This document shows positions 52,441 through 63,189 of a stretch of 64,000 nt of DNA, in pieces. Position numbers and translations under genes: made by a program. This DNA comes from Lithodes maja. Lineage: Eukaryota; Arthropoda; Malacostraca; Decapoda; Lithodidae. The notes under the pieces were generated by a model. That model saw only the letters and a program-made list of their open reading frames with translations. It searched no databases and was not told the DNA's origin. The stretch is from the NCBI GenBank assembly GCA_037953745.1, contig JBAKBP010007167.1, positions 1 through 64,000 of the forward strand, in the 5' to 3' direction. Positions within the stretch are counted from its first letter, which is position 1. Each line of letters starts with the position of its first letter.

Positions 52441-52825
52441 ACTAGGAAACATGGCCCCTAAAACTAGACTAGCCGAGACGGGGCTCAAATCCCCCTAAAA
52501 ACTAGACCAGTTAACCCTCTCACAACCATAGGAAGCAGAGGTTGCCAGATTAGCAATAAGAAAAAAATTACTCTCACTGTTATAATTACCTCGCCAAAAT
52601 TAGTTTTCTGCCCACAGCTAACTCAAAGACAACTGCAGAGGTTGAAGTAAAGAAACTAAAGGTTTATAGATACCCCTGACGGTAAGAAAGGATTTAAAGT
52701 ATCCCTAATAGGCTCAAAAATCGCGTCCGGATGTGAGAGGGTTAACATCGACTTGATAAAATTCATATCTTCTCAGATTAGCTTATAATTTTAAACATCC
52801 AAGTAAACTGGTCTACAACTGTAAA
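52441..52825. other. Gene-free junction with satellite relative
   Basis: 52515-52690 is a diverged relative of the 29.7-36.6 kb satellite core (CCCTCTCACAACCATAGGA, GCAGAGGTTGCCA, ACTCTCACTGTTATAATTAC). A GTGAGAGGGTTAA sequence at about 52733 mirrors TTAACCCTCTCAC at 52508, so the ~225 bp between may be an inverted-ended repeat of the TTAA type. TTATAATTTTAAAC near 52785 could be a promoter for the next ORF. Confidence 0.5.
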
Positions 52826-53599
52826 ATGGACGTAAATCTAGATGTACTACGACGGGATGAGAGGGCTAAGAAGCGGGCAGAAGAAAGGGTCAAGATTATG
52901 GATAGAAAAATGCTGGAAAGGAGACAGTGGAAGAAGGGAGAGCAACGAGCGTCTGTAGCAATGGCCAGAAAACTAAACATCGGCTGCCGTGGTGAGAAAC
53001 ATGGCCAAAAATTGGGTTTCCATATAACGCCCAAACCTAAGAAAGTAACCCGCGATCCTCTGGTAAAATTGTCCAAACTTTCGGCAGTAGATCTCTGCCC
53101 ATTAGATATCACCGACCTTAGCTTAGAGTGGCTGACCACGTTGCCAGTTAACATAAACAAACATTACGTAGAATTTTACCTTGACACGGGTTCTGGCATA
53201 AATTTAGTTTCAATGAAAACCGCAAAGATCTTAGGACTTGAGGAGAAATATCCCTATAGATTGGTAAAATACTTAATTGATTGTTGGGAGGGACGAATAA
53301 TTTGTTGCGGTTATATCTTCCCAAATGTTGAAGTCTGTCTCATAAATGGGCAGAAATTTTACATGGAAGTCAACGTGATGGAGAGTTCCGGCCCGGACGT
53401 AGTGGGGCTTAATATTATCGGCCGTCCGACTCTCGCTCGCTTAAACGCCGTCCAGCACTTCTCCTACACTTCCCCGAGACTTTATTTCAAATCTCTGTAT
53501 ATGTTTGATAAACAAATACGCCACAAGATTGGCAATAAAAAACTACCGATACTGAAAGGAAGATTAACCCTTTACCGGGCAAGTGACCATATATGGTAA
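52826..53599 (+). CDS. Retropepsin-like protein, 3' end replaced by piggyBac
   Basis: 257 aa from the ATG at 52826. Residues 1-75: a basic, helical, Lys/Arg/Glu-rich region. From about 108 to 210 a retropepsin-like aspartic protease fold is suggested by FYLDTGSGINLVS (DTG active site), a beta-rich middle with IICCGYIFPNVEV, and DVVGLNIIGRPTL in place of the usual LLG-D motif. Retropepsins act as dimers, with one DTG per chain. No zinc knuckle, capsid or RT is attached, so it is a stand-alone gene or a severed piece of a retroelement. The last ten codons after GRL are read from the piggyBac end; without the insertion the frame would end after six other codons. Function unknown. Confidence 0.65.
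   Translation: MDVNLDVLRRDERAKKRAEERVKIMDRKMLERRQWKKGEQRASVAMARKLNIGCRGEKHGQKLGFHITPKPKKVTRDPLVKLSKLSAVDLCPLDITDLSLEWLTTLPVNINKHYVEFYLDTGSGINLVSMKTAKILGLEEKYPYRLVKYLIDCWEGRIICCGYIFPNVEVCLINGQKFYMEVNVMESSGPDVVGLNIIGRPTLARLNAVQHFSYTSPRLYFKSLYMFDKQIRHKIGNKKLPILKGRLTLYRASDHIW
53564..53567. repeat. piggyBac TTAA target site, left
   Basis: TTAA immediately before the TIR; duplicated at 56944-56947. Confidence 0.95.
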
Positions 53600-53835
53600 C
53601 TTAAACGGGTGGCAAAGATGGCGTCCCCCAGCCGCCCGCAGATGTCGAAACATGGTGCAATCGCCTCCCAGCCAATCAGGATGCATCACGTCACAACCCA
53701 AGACACTGACGTCAGAGCTTCCCCAGCTCACCATTCGCTCAGAGCCGAGGGAACTTCAGTCTTCCTCCAACCTTTGTCAGAGACGCACTTTCGCCCAAAG
53801 TTGCTCCCACGCCCACGACCCTACCACCCAACATA
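53600..53835 (+). promoter_or_regulatory. piggyBac promoter and 5' UTR
   Basis: GC-rich region with CCAATCAGG (about 53675), TGACGTCAG (about 53708) and pyrimidine-rich stretches, but no clear TATA. Frames read here do not continue into the transposase except through splicing at 53842. Confidence 0.5.
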
Positions 53836-54462
53836 ATGCCGGTAAGTTGATGAAACCCAAACATTGTACATTAGAATAAATGTGCTATCGAATGATATTG
53901 GTGTCAATTACGTGAGGGTTATAGAAATTGATGTAATCCACGAGTGAAAAATCGTATGTCCATATATGGACATACGCCCGTCTATCGTAATTTTCAGATG
54001 TCCATATATGGACATTTGGCCCGTCTATCATAATTTTTTTATTGACACTAATAGTTTTTTATAACTAGATATAACTCTTTATATAATTTCCACAATTCAT
54101 TATGGGTTGTGGGTAAAGTTGTGTAGCACATTAATACATGCTCCAGTGACAACAATGCCATATTTTGATGTGTTTTTCATTAGTGAATAATTAATTATGT
54201 GTGTTTTTTTTATATTTTAACCAAATTTCTTCATATATTATTACATTTTTGGGTCAAATTCTACATTCAAATAATGTTCATTATAATGAACATATTGTAC
54301 GCTATTTATTTATATTATAATTATTATATATACATTTTGTGATATTACTAAAGATATTTGTTATTATATATATGCATAATATATATGTCATATATATATA
54401 TATATATAATTATATATATATATATATAATTATATATAATTATAATTATATATAATTATATA

Positions 54463-54516
<54 letters not shown>

Positions 54517-56562
54517 ATACCGGTATATATTATATAATTTTTTTTTTTTTTTTTTTTTTATTTGTGTATTGACTTTTTTGGATACATTTTTAACAAATTA
54601 TTTCTCTTTCAGTTACTGACAGGACTCTTCTACAAGCGGGCCCGCCGCTGTGAGGCTACTGTGGTGCCTGCCGACCCTAACATCAGCGACGATGAATTCA
54701 TGGATGACGACGACGTCGCTGACCCGGACTTCATGCTGCCACCACCCCACGATGTCAACACACCTCACGCTTCGGATGAACCGAACCCCAAGAGGAAGTG
54801 TGTCGGACCTGCATTTGAGGAAGTACCAGAGGAGCTTGAGGATGAGGAGGATGAGGAGGATGAGGAGGAGGCTATGGAGGTATTGCTAGAGGCTAACACA
54901 TCCAAGGGTAAGGCTAAGGGTAAGGGTAAGAAGTCCCAAGCACGGCCCACAACCTGGAAGAAGGTGGACATCCAGAACCAACCCCTGCCCGCCTATCACC
55001 ACAAACCTCCTCAGTACATCGAGGCTCCTCACCAGTATTTTGCCCGATTCATAACTCCACAGGTAATGAAACATATAACCTACCAGACCAACTTATATGC
55101 CACCCAGAAGGACATCGCCACGACTTTTTCGACCACTGAGGAAGAGATGATGGTGTTCATCAGTATCCTACTGTACATGGGTATTGTAGAGTGTCCCTCC
55201 CTGGACGACTACTGGGCTATGTACACTCGGGTTCCTCAGGTGGCCGACCTCATGTCATCGAAGCGTTTCCGACTACTCCGCCGAACCATCCACTTCAATG
55301 ACAACTCCCAGCTGGGTGGCACCATCGACAGGTTCTACAAGGTCCGTCCCCTCTTCACTTTCATGACCGATGCCTTCAGGAGTGAGCCTCAAACACCCAA
55401 GCAGTCCATCGATGAGGTCATGGTGGGATACAAGGGAAAGACAGCAGGGAATCTCAGGCAGTACATCAAGAACAAGCCTGACAAGTGGGGATTCAAACTG
55501 TTCTCCAGAGCCTCGGAGGATGGTTTCATCCATGACATGGTCCTCTACCAGGGGAAGACTACTCTACCTTCCCACGGTATCCCCCTAACTCCAGAACAAG
55601 AGGCCCTCGGAGCCACCAGCCAGATTGTGTCAGTTCTAGCCAGCACCATGACCTCATCCAGTACCACAGCCATCTTTGCCGACAACTTCTTCACGAGTCT
55701 GGAGCTGGTGAGGTACCTGCAGGCGAGAGACATCAGGTACACAGGGACTGCGAGGGACAACAGGATCGGCAACCCTCCTCTTAAGTCAGCCAAGGAGATG
55801 GAGAAGAAGGCTGTCCCTCGTGGTACTTATGACTACCTAACCACCGATGATGGCATCCTGGCTCTGAGGTGGAAGGACAACAAGGCTGTGACTGTGCTGT
55901 CCACTGACCTGGGGCTGGAGCCAGTGTCTAAGTGCAAGAGGTACAGCAAGGACACCAAGAAGAAGGAGGATGTCTATTGCCCCAATGTTATCAAGAGCTA
56001 CAATGCAAACATGGGGGGCATCGACAAGAGTGACATGCTGGTGCACCTGTATCGTACCCCCATGAAGTCCAAGAGGTGGTACATGAGGCTCTTTGCCTAT
56101 TGTGTGGACCTCTGCCTGACCAATGCATGGCTGTGTTACAGGCGGGACTGCCGGTCACTAGGCGAAAAGGGAATGTGCCTCAAGGACTTCAGGATACATG
56201 TGTTCCGTTGCACCAGCAACAAGAAGTCCATGATCGCTCGGCCTCTGAGGAGCTCCTTGTCCTCGTCACCTGGCAGCCCCAACACCTCCAACCCCAACAC
56301 CTCCAGCCCCAACACCGACAACAATGCCATCGACCTACCCAAACCCATCCGTGGTCAGCGCAGCCAAGTGCCTGACACTATGGTGCGGTTTGACAGGACC
56401 CTCTTCCACGTCCCACTGTATGTCACCCGGCAGACCTGCAAGCACTGTAGCCGGAAAGGTAATATAATCCGGTCTAATGTGCTCTGCCAGGTGTGCAAGG
56501 TACACCTGTGTCTCAACGCCGACAGGAACTGCTTCAAGGACTACCACACACGTGTTGCCTAG
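53836..56562 (+). CDS. piggyBac transposase, two exons
   Basis: Exon 1 is just ATGCCG (53836-53841) followed by GTAAGT. The intron runs 53842-54612 and ends TTTCTCTTTCAG. Exon 2 (54613-56562) continues in phase 0 with LLTGLFYKRARRC. The product is about 651 aa and cuts and pastes DNA at TTAA. Exon 2 has an acidic N-terminus, a DDE_Tnp_1_7-type core with Asp in SIDEVMVGYKG, in IFADNFFTS and in NMGGIDKSDML as the catalytic triad, and a C-terminal cysteine-rich domain (CKHCSRKG...CQVCKVHLC...CFKDYH) that binds the element's ends. A basic KGKAKGKGKK stretch could be a nuclear signal. The usual piggyBac length and all motifs are present, so it is probably functional. AATAAA follows at 56681. Confidence 0.95.
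53842..54612 (+). other. Transposase intron with (TA)n microsatellite
   Basis: A 771-bp AT-rich intron. It contains palindrome-like ATGTCCATATATGGACAT pairs near 53956 and 53998, a long (TA)n tract at about 54380-54512, and a T-run at 54539-54559 just before the acceptor. Confidence 0.85.
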
Positions 56563-56680
56563 GTTCAAGAGGCAAGGAATGTTGAAAAGAGGTGGGAAAT
56601 CCGGGTACAAAAGTACTTGGTCAACAAACAACTATAATGTAAGGTATTTTTATTCTAATATATTTTTGATAAGTTTTTTA

Positions 56681-56686
56681 AATAAA
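56681..56686 (+). terminator. Polyadenylation signal of the transposase
   Basis: AATAAA about 120 bp after the stop and before the right subterminal repeat. Confidence 0.7.
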
Positions 56687-56943
56687 ACAATGATTTTACT
56701 GTCATGTAGAGTGTTTATTTATCCATATTTATTGTTTTCAATATTGCAACTTTCTGAAATTTTATGACCATAGACCGGCAAGTGACCATATATAGTCACT
56801 TCACAAATTTCAATTTGCAACCTCAAAATCAACATTTTTGAAAAAAATTCAAAAGTAAATATGTCTTAGAAAATTGTCTATTTTCATGGTCTAGGGTCAA
56901 AAAATCGATAATATAAGTATATCTATGAGTGCCCGGTAAAGGG

Positions 56944-56947
56944 TTAA
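56944..56947. repeat. piggyBac TTAA target site, right
   Basis: TTAA directly after the right TIR (TGCCCGGTAAAGGG). Confidence 0.95.
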
Positions 56948-57530
56948 GGCCTAGTTATTTAGTCTAATAATGGAGAAATGGGATGTGTACGGAAACGTCC
57001 ATGAGCTAACCTCCTAGACAAACATTGTTATAGCTCGCCTAATAGTTGTTCTTGGTAGAGGTTTATTATATCTCCCAATCCATCATCATGTGTCCTCCTG
57101 CCTACATCCACTTGTATCTGTAGACTTCAGGCTGTTGATGTTTTATTTGCATAAACATCTCTTCATTATAAGCAAGATCCGGGGGCTGAGGAAATGCTAT
57201 GCTGTGGTTGGCTGCTGTGAGGGGTGGGGAGGGGGGGGGGAGCAGGCTGTTGATTGGTGGAGAGGATTTCCCATTCTCGAGGCTGGTGGTTGTTGTCGTA
57301 GAACATGGGGAAGCAGGGGTTGCTCTTGTATTTGTCCAGGGATCAGAGCATGGGAAAATTGGGGTGGCTCTTCTATTTTTCGTGTCTTCTGTTGCTTTCT
57401 TGTCTTAGCAGACTGGCTATTCTGCAATTGTTTTTTGGAGGGCTCGTCTTCAGACCCGTCATTTCAATAATGAACAGGGTAATGCTAACACGAACACCTA
57501 ATATATTACCTCAGCAACACAACTGATTAT
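56948..57530. other. Gene-free host sequence
   Basis: Flank of the interrupted retropepsin gene; its frame closes with a TAA within 20 bp. The rest has a G-run at 57229-57241 and no convincing gene. Confidence 0.5.
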
Positions 57531-57737
57531 CCCATTCAGTACCGGTGACGTCCTTTTCGTTATATTCTGGCAACTATTAGACGATTTTATGGAGCTTAGG
57601 AAAGACGTGTACCAAATAAAAGGTCACACGCTATCTCAATTAATCCTATAAGATATCATATATCCTTCTTAAGCTTAATAAAGTCGTCTGAATGTAGCTG
57701 ACATCAAATAAAGAAGACGTCACTGGTACTGACAGGG
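57531..57737. mobile_element. Degenerate TTAA-type MITE
   Basis: 207 bp between TTAT (57527-57530) and TTAA (57738-57741). Ends are inverted: CCCATTCAGTACCGGTGACGTC versus CCCTGTCAGTACCAGTGACGTC, 19 of 22 matching. Internal sequence (ATTAGACGATTTTATGGAGC, CTATCTCAATTAATCCT) resembles the foldback at 58495-59018. Confidence 0.65.
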
Positions 57738-58494
57738 TTAAATTTGGGCGGGACCACAGAGACTGCGGATGAAAAAAATAAACGAACGAAATAAAATAAT
57801 TAAAACAAAGTATTTTTAAACTAACAATTCATTCACAAGAAATGTAATTTGTATGCATAACTAATGTCAGTAACATATTTTTCGGTCCGTAATTTCAATG
57901 TTGACACAATTAAATTAAACTGAGAAATTGTATTACTGTCATAATGTTTATTTGTTTTTGCCCTGTGCTGGGCTGAGGTAGAATGAGTTATTGTTTGTGC
58001 AACTCAGTTCATGCAACTCGTGCAGTTACGATATATAATTATGACACATTTTAGGCCCTTGAATTGATTTGAGAAACTTTCAAAATGCAAATGATGATGC
58101 AGTTTTTAACCCCGGGCACTCTCTTGATTAGAATGGCTAGGGTGTGCCCTTATATGACAGTGTTAAGATCAACATATACCGGAATTAGAATACAAGGGAT
58201 AAAGTCAATCTCAATGAAGCTTTTGATTCCCATAGATCCTTCCCAAGCTGCATAAAGCCACTTAACTATAGCCTGAATATAGGTAAATATAGATTTTAAA
58301 GCAAGGAAAAAGGTTATATATTTGCTAAAGTCATCAATCTTCTGCTCTGATCTTAACGTTTTTACTTTTCCCCAAAGATTATCCCTAACTTTTTCTTGAG
58401 CTCTCTTGTTTATCCGTTTTAATCTTCTTGGAGTTTCTTCTCAGCTAGATTTTTCTTTTCCTGTTTCCAAGAACTCTGATCCATGTATATATTC
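57738..58494. other. Gene-free sequence with a third MITE relative
   Basis: No gene. TTAACCCCGGGCACTC near 58109 and CAATCTCAATGAAGCTTTTG through CCTTCCCAAGCTGCATAAAG (about 58200-58260) resemble the neighbouring MITEs, suggesting a truncated family member. Confidence 0.45.
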
Positions 58495-59018
58495 ACTCGA
58501 TATTGAGTGAGTGAGAGAGAGAGAGAGAGAGAGCATTAACCCTTTGAAGATTGTGACGCTTTTTAACAGTTAATTCTGGTTATAATTAGACAATTATATG
58601 CAGCTTAAGAAGGGTCTGTGGGATTAATAAGGGTAAAGACTATCTCAATTAACCCTCTGATTTCCATATAAGAACCCTTCCTAATATAAATAAAATCGTC
58701 AATTAATAGCCGGAAAACAGAGAAGAAATGCGTATTGGATCGTGTTTTATTGTATGCCTTCGTATTAACTATTTCAAGATCCAATACGCATTTCTTCTGT
58801 TTTCCGGCTATTAATTGACGATTGTATTTATATTAGGAAGGGTACGTATATGGAAATCAGAGGGTTAATTGAGATAGTCTTTACCTTTATTAATCCCACA
58901 GACCCTTCTTAAGCTGCATATAATTGTCTAATTATAACCAGAATTAACTGTTAAAAAGCGTCACAATCTTCAAAGGGTTAATGCTCTCTCTCTCTCTCTC
59001 ACTCACTCAATATCGAGT
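58495..59018. repeat. 524-bp foldback palindrome
   Basis: Left arm 58495-58741 and right arm 58778-59018 are inverted copies with few mismatches around a 36-nt loop. Inside each arm TTAACCCTTTGAAGATTG (about 58536; inverted end about 58980) looks like a TTAA-type TIR. The arms extend about 40 bp beyond it through a (GA)n/(CT)n tract to ACTCGATATTGAGTGAGTGA. No coding capacity. Confidence 0.9.
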
Positions 59019-59037
59019 AACCTAAAACCAAGTCAAC

Positions 59038-59609
59038 AATGTTCAGAAGTTGTTAAGAAGGCAAACAAAATAATTGGCTTTATAGGCAGGTCATTTGAGC
59101 ATAAATCCAAAGAAGTTATCCTAACCCTTTACAATTCCTTAGTCCGCCCTCTTCTGGAATACTGCGTTCAATCCTGGTGCCCTTATTACCAAAAAGATAT
59201 AAACAAGCTAGAACGAGTTCAACGTAGAGTTACCAAAATGATACCTAGCCTAAAGAACAAACCATACGAAGAGCGTCTTAGAGAATTAAATCTATTTCCT
59301 TTAACCCAGCGCAGATTAAGAGGTGACTTAATTCAAGTGTTCAAAATCATCAAAGGCATCGACAATATGAACTGTAGTAAGTACTTCACTATCGACCAAT
59401 CTAATTACACGCGGGGAAACGGTTGCAAAATTATTGGAAAATCTTTTAACTCGCACGAATCTAAGAATTTCTTCTTCAATCGAGTTGTCAACTTGTGGAA
59501 TGGGCTTCCCCGAAACGTTATAGACTGCATCACCGTTGATTCATTTAAACTCCGCCTAGAAAAATATCTGTCATCAAACCCGCGACTGACTGCGTTTGTA
59601 AATGAATAA
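59038..59609 (+). pseudogene. Jockey/CR1-type LINE, C-terminal fragment
   Basis: About 190 codons open from 59038 and ending TAA at 59607-59609. They encode the region after the RT core: VKKANKIIGFIGRSFEH, TLYNSLVRPLLEYCVQSW, LERVQRRVTKMIPSL, ELNLFPLTQRRLRGDLIQVF, FFFNRVVNLWNGLPRNV. These are hallmark segments of the C-terminal domain of many metazoan LINE polyproteins. The reverse transcriptase proper is absent: the fragment begins next to the foldback element, whose insertion or the usual 5' truncation may have removed it. The frame is intact, with 3' UTR-like sequence following. Confidence 0.85.
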
Positions 59610-60300
59610 CTTTATTTTATCCTCCCCTCAGTTACTAACCCCTCTGTCCTCTACTAACTTCCTAATCCTGCCACGGACATTAGTTCCAGGGCAGTAACTC
59701 CCTTTCCAATGTTCCCTTACCCACTCTAAACCACTGTTTGGACACTTGATCCTCAGTGTTTTGGAGGACAAGCAACCTAGAAGGGTCACTAGATCTGTTG
59801 TTGCTTGATTTCCTTTGTACTTCCTTTGTACTCACTCACTCACTCACTCCCTCCCTCACTCACTCCCTCCCTCCCTCTCACCTCACACACTGGTCTGGCA
59901 CTCCCAATATTCTCCCACCCCCGGACCACCACACCATCCATCAACACACTATATATGAGGCCCTGGTCAATAGTTCCCCACACACCTTTATAGATCACAC
60001 GTCGTCAATAGTTTCCTTTAGTCCTCCAATAGAATTTATGATAGTACAATCGGCCTAATAAGTGATGTCTCGGCACCAAGTATATTTTGATCAATAATTG
60101 GCATCAGCAATATCTAAGCTTGATATATTCATTTCAAGTGAGATGTACAAACATGTTCCTACACTTACTCACCATATTCAACATCTGACAGACAGATGGA
60201 CTTCTCGAAAAGGGGCGCCAGTCCTTGACATACAGTATACTGGCTTAAAAATCCAGAAAGGTTGATAGCCTCTGAAATCCTATTTTAACTAACTATGATA
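59610..60300. other. Gene-free sequence between LINE copies
   Basis: A (CTCA)n/(CTCC)n-rich tract at about 59830-59885. The start is probably the 3' UTR of the preceding LINE. No gene seen. Confidence 0.5.
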
Positions 60301-63075
60301 ATTGTGAGGAGAGAGATTGTAGAGAGGGCTTTGATAGATTATGTGCTGGTGACAAGGGAAAGGATTGTGTAGACTGCTGGATGTGAATGTGCTGAGAGGT
60401 GAGGCGGAGGGTATGTCGGATGATTACCTGGTGGAGGGAAAGCTAAGAGTTAGGAGTTACAGGAGAATGAGAGACAAGCGTGAAGTAAGAGAGGTAATAC
60501 AAATTAGTGAGTTAGAGAAGAGTGCAAAAGAGAGGGAGTACAAGGAAAGACTAAATGAAAAGTGGATGGAAGTGAGAGAGATGGAAGAGAGAGAACTGGA
60601 GGTTGAATGGCAACAGTTTAAGGAAGGAGTGAAAGCAAGTGCAGAGGTAGTATGCGGCAAAAGGAAAGTAGGAGGCAGAGGTATCAGGAAGGGAAGCGAG
60701 TAGTGGAATGATACGGTGAGAAAGGCAGTTGAGGAGAAGAGACAGTGTTTTGAGAGGGTTTTACAGGATGGTAGTGTTAGGTAAGGGAGAGGTACAAGGA
60801 TAAAAGGAGAGAGGCAAAACGGAGAATTAGAGAAGCGAAAAAATATGCAAATGAAAGGTGGGGTCAAAGGTTGAGTGAGAATTTTGAAGAACGAAAGAAG
60901 ATGTTCTGAAAGGAGGTAAATAAAGTAAGGAAAGGAGGGCAAAATAGGGAAGAGTCAGTGAAAGATGCAAATGGAGAATAACTAGTGGGAACCAGTTGAA
61001 GTGAGGAAAAGATATGCCGAGTATTTTGAATCTTTGTTAAATGCAAGAGATGGAAGAGAAGCAGTGATTAAAGCAGTGGTGGATGGAGATAGGTTACCCA
61101 GGCCACCCAGGTGGCAGGGAATGAATGAAAGGATTGAGGAAAATGAGGTGAAAGAAGCAGTGAAACAAATGAGAGCGGGAAAAGCAGAAGGTTTGGATGG
61201 TATTGCTGTGGAGTGTATAAAGAAGGTGGAGATGTGATAATAGATGGGTTGGTGAGACTTTTCAATTTGTGCTTTGCTGTGTCAATGGTACCAATAGACT
61301 GGAAGAGTGCATGTATTGTGCCGTTGTACAAGGGGAAGGGAGATCGGCAGGAGTGTACAAGTTATAGAGGTATTCGTTTATTGTCAGTGGTTGGAAAGCT
61401 GTATAGCAGAGTGTTGATAGAGAGGATAATAAAGTGTACGGAAGTTGCAATAGGAGAATAACAGTGCGGTTTTAGGAGGGGAAGAGGGTGCGTGGATCAG
61501 ATGTTTGCAGTGAGACAGTTATGCGAGAAGTATTTAGAGAAGCATAAGGAGATATTTTGGGCTTTTATGGATTTGGAAAAAGCATATGATTGTGTGGATC
61601 GTGAAGCAATGTGGAAGGTGTTAAGGATTTATGAAATTGGAGGAAATTTGTTAGAAGCAGTTAAGAGTTTTTATGAAGGGAGCAGAGCATGTGTTAGAGT
61701 AGGAAATGGTGAGTTGAGTGAATGGTTTGAGGTAAAGGTAGGTTTGCGACAGGGTTGTGTAATGTCACCATGGCTGTTTAATATGTTTATGAATGGTGTG
61801 GTGAGGGAGGTGAAAAGGAGAACTATGGGAAAAGGATTGGGTTTAGTAGGAAAGAATGGTAGAGATTGGGAGTTGAATCAGTTGCTGTTCGCTGATGACA
61901 CAGCATTGGTGGCGTATTCTGAGGAGAAACTGCAGCGGGTAGTCAAAGAGTTTGGTGTGGTTTGTGGAAGGAGGAAACTGAAGGTGAACGTCAATAAAAG
62001 TAAAGTAATGGTGTGTAACAGGGGATATCATAGGGTGAATCTAGATGTGAGGCTGGATGGGGAAATATTGGAACAAGTAGAGTGTTTTAAATATCTAGGA
62101 GGAACAATAAGCAGGAGCGGAGGTATGGAAATGCAGGTAAAACAGAGAGTGTGTGAAGGAAGGAAGGTTTTCGGAGCAATGGGAAGTATGTGGAAGACGA
62201 GAAATCTCGGAATGAAAGTAAAAATGTGCACTGTATCAAGGAATTGTTGTGCCAACAGTGATGTATAAGGCTGAGACATGGGCTCTGAAGAAAAAGGAGC
62301 AAAGAAAGCTGGATGTGATGGAAATGAGCTGCTTGAGGAGTATGTGTGGAGTTACTCGTAGAGACGGTTTGAGGAATGAAGAGATACGTAGGAGAGTGGG
62401 ACAGCAGGAACATTTGTCAGCCTGAGTGGACAGAAGGGTGCTGAGCTGGGGTATGGTCATGTTGAACGAATGAGAGATGAAAGGCTTACAAAGAGAATAT
62501 GTGAGTCAGATACAAGGGGATATAGAAGGGCAGGAAGACCCCCATTGAGATGGAGAGACTGTGTAAGAAAGGCTTTGGATGATAGAGGAATGACTATAGA
62601 TCAGGCAGGGGAAGTGGTGGTGGACAGGAGTGAATGGAGAATGCTTGTGAATAGTTGAGTGAACACGTGGTCATTTGGGGGAAGGTGTCGGGCGCAAGTT
62701 GGACTAGATAGTAGTCCATCAGGCGCCTGGCCCAGGCAGACGATTAATATGAAGGGTGCGCCTGGAAGTGTGGTGGGAGGGCTTGTGGCTTTGGCTCCGC
62801 TGCTTGTCTGCCTGCAGAGATCGGAACCTCTCCGGGTGGTCGGGGGCCGGGGGAGTGCTGGAACGACTTTGGTGACCCTGGTGTCTGGGTCTTCTCCTGG
62901 GTGACCTGGATGTGTGTGAATTTGTGTTTTTATCTGTGTTTGTTCGCTGTTTTGTTTTGTTTTTGTGTTTTCCCTGTTCTTACTCTGTCTTGAGTCGGCC
63001 ACCCCCAAGAAAAAAGGAAAACAAAAATAATAAAATAAAATAAAATAGAAAATAAAATTAAAAAAAATAAAAAAT
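60300..63075 (+). pseudogene. RTE-like LINE, 5'-truncated and broken
   Basis: Starts inside the endonuclease domain (LIDYVLVT; EGMSDDYLVEGKLRV, the usual SDH altered to SDD). A charged linker and a frameshifted stretch (about 60700-61000) follow. The reverse transcriptase has SYRGIRLLSVVGKLYSRVL (about 61363), FWAFMDLEKAYDCVD (61557, motif A), LRQGCVMSPWLFN (61744, motif B) and LLFADDTALVA (61882, motif C with FADD). Stops or shifts occur near 60700, 61237, 61460, 62268 and 62425. The C-terminal part (AETWALKKKEQRKLDVMEMS, then GRPPLRWRDCVRKALDD) ends with TGA at 62658. The 3' UTR ends in AATAAAATAA repeats. No RNase H. All motifs for RTE-group polymerases are visible but the reading frame is dead. 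Confidence 0.85.
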
Positions 63076-63120
63076 GTGGATTGGGCCTGAGCATATAGAT
63101 AGATAGATAGATAGATGATA
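63035..63120 (+). repeat. A-rich LINE tail and (GATA)n microsatellite
   Basis: AAATAAAATAAAATAGAAAA-type tail at about 63025-63075, then GATA repeats at about 63096-63117. Consistent with the 3' end of the RTE-like insertion. Confidence 0.7.
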
Positions 63121-63189
63121 GTAATTATAATGGCACAGTACTTATGAAGAGGATAATTTTAGTATAGTATTGGAGGTTACTAGTTTCAA

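Larger units (their letters stand above)
53568..56943 (+). mobile_element. Complete piggyBac transposon
   Basis: A 3,376-bp element flanked by TTAA. Ends are perfect 14-bp inverted repeats CCCTTTACCGGGCA. A palindromic subterminal motif (AGTGACCATATATGGTAACT) follows the left TIR and recurs as AGTGACCATATATAGTCACT near 56783 at the right end. It holds a two-exon transposase gene with a GC-rich promoter and a poly(A) signal. All parts needed for mobility are visible, and no stop or frameshift is seen. Confidence 0.96.

Noticed and set aside
60457..62460. Minus-strand frames of 60-161 codons across the RTE-like LINE
   Set aside because: Antisense of a recognisable LINE whose motifs are all on the plus strand.
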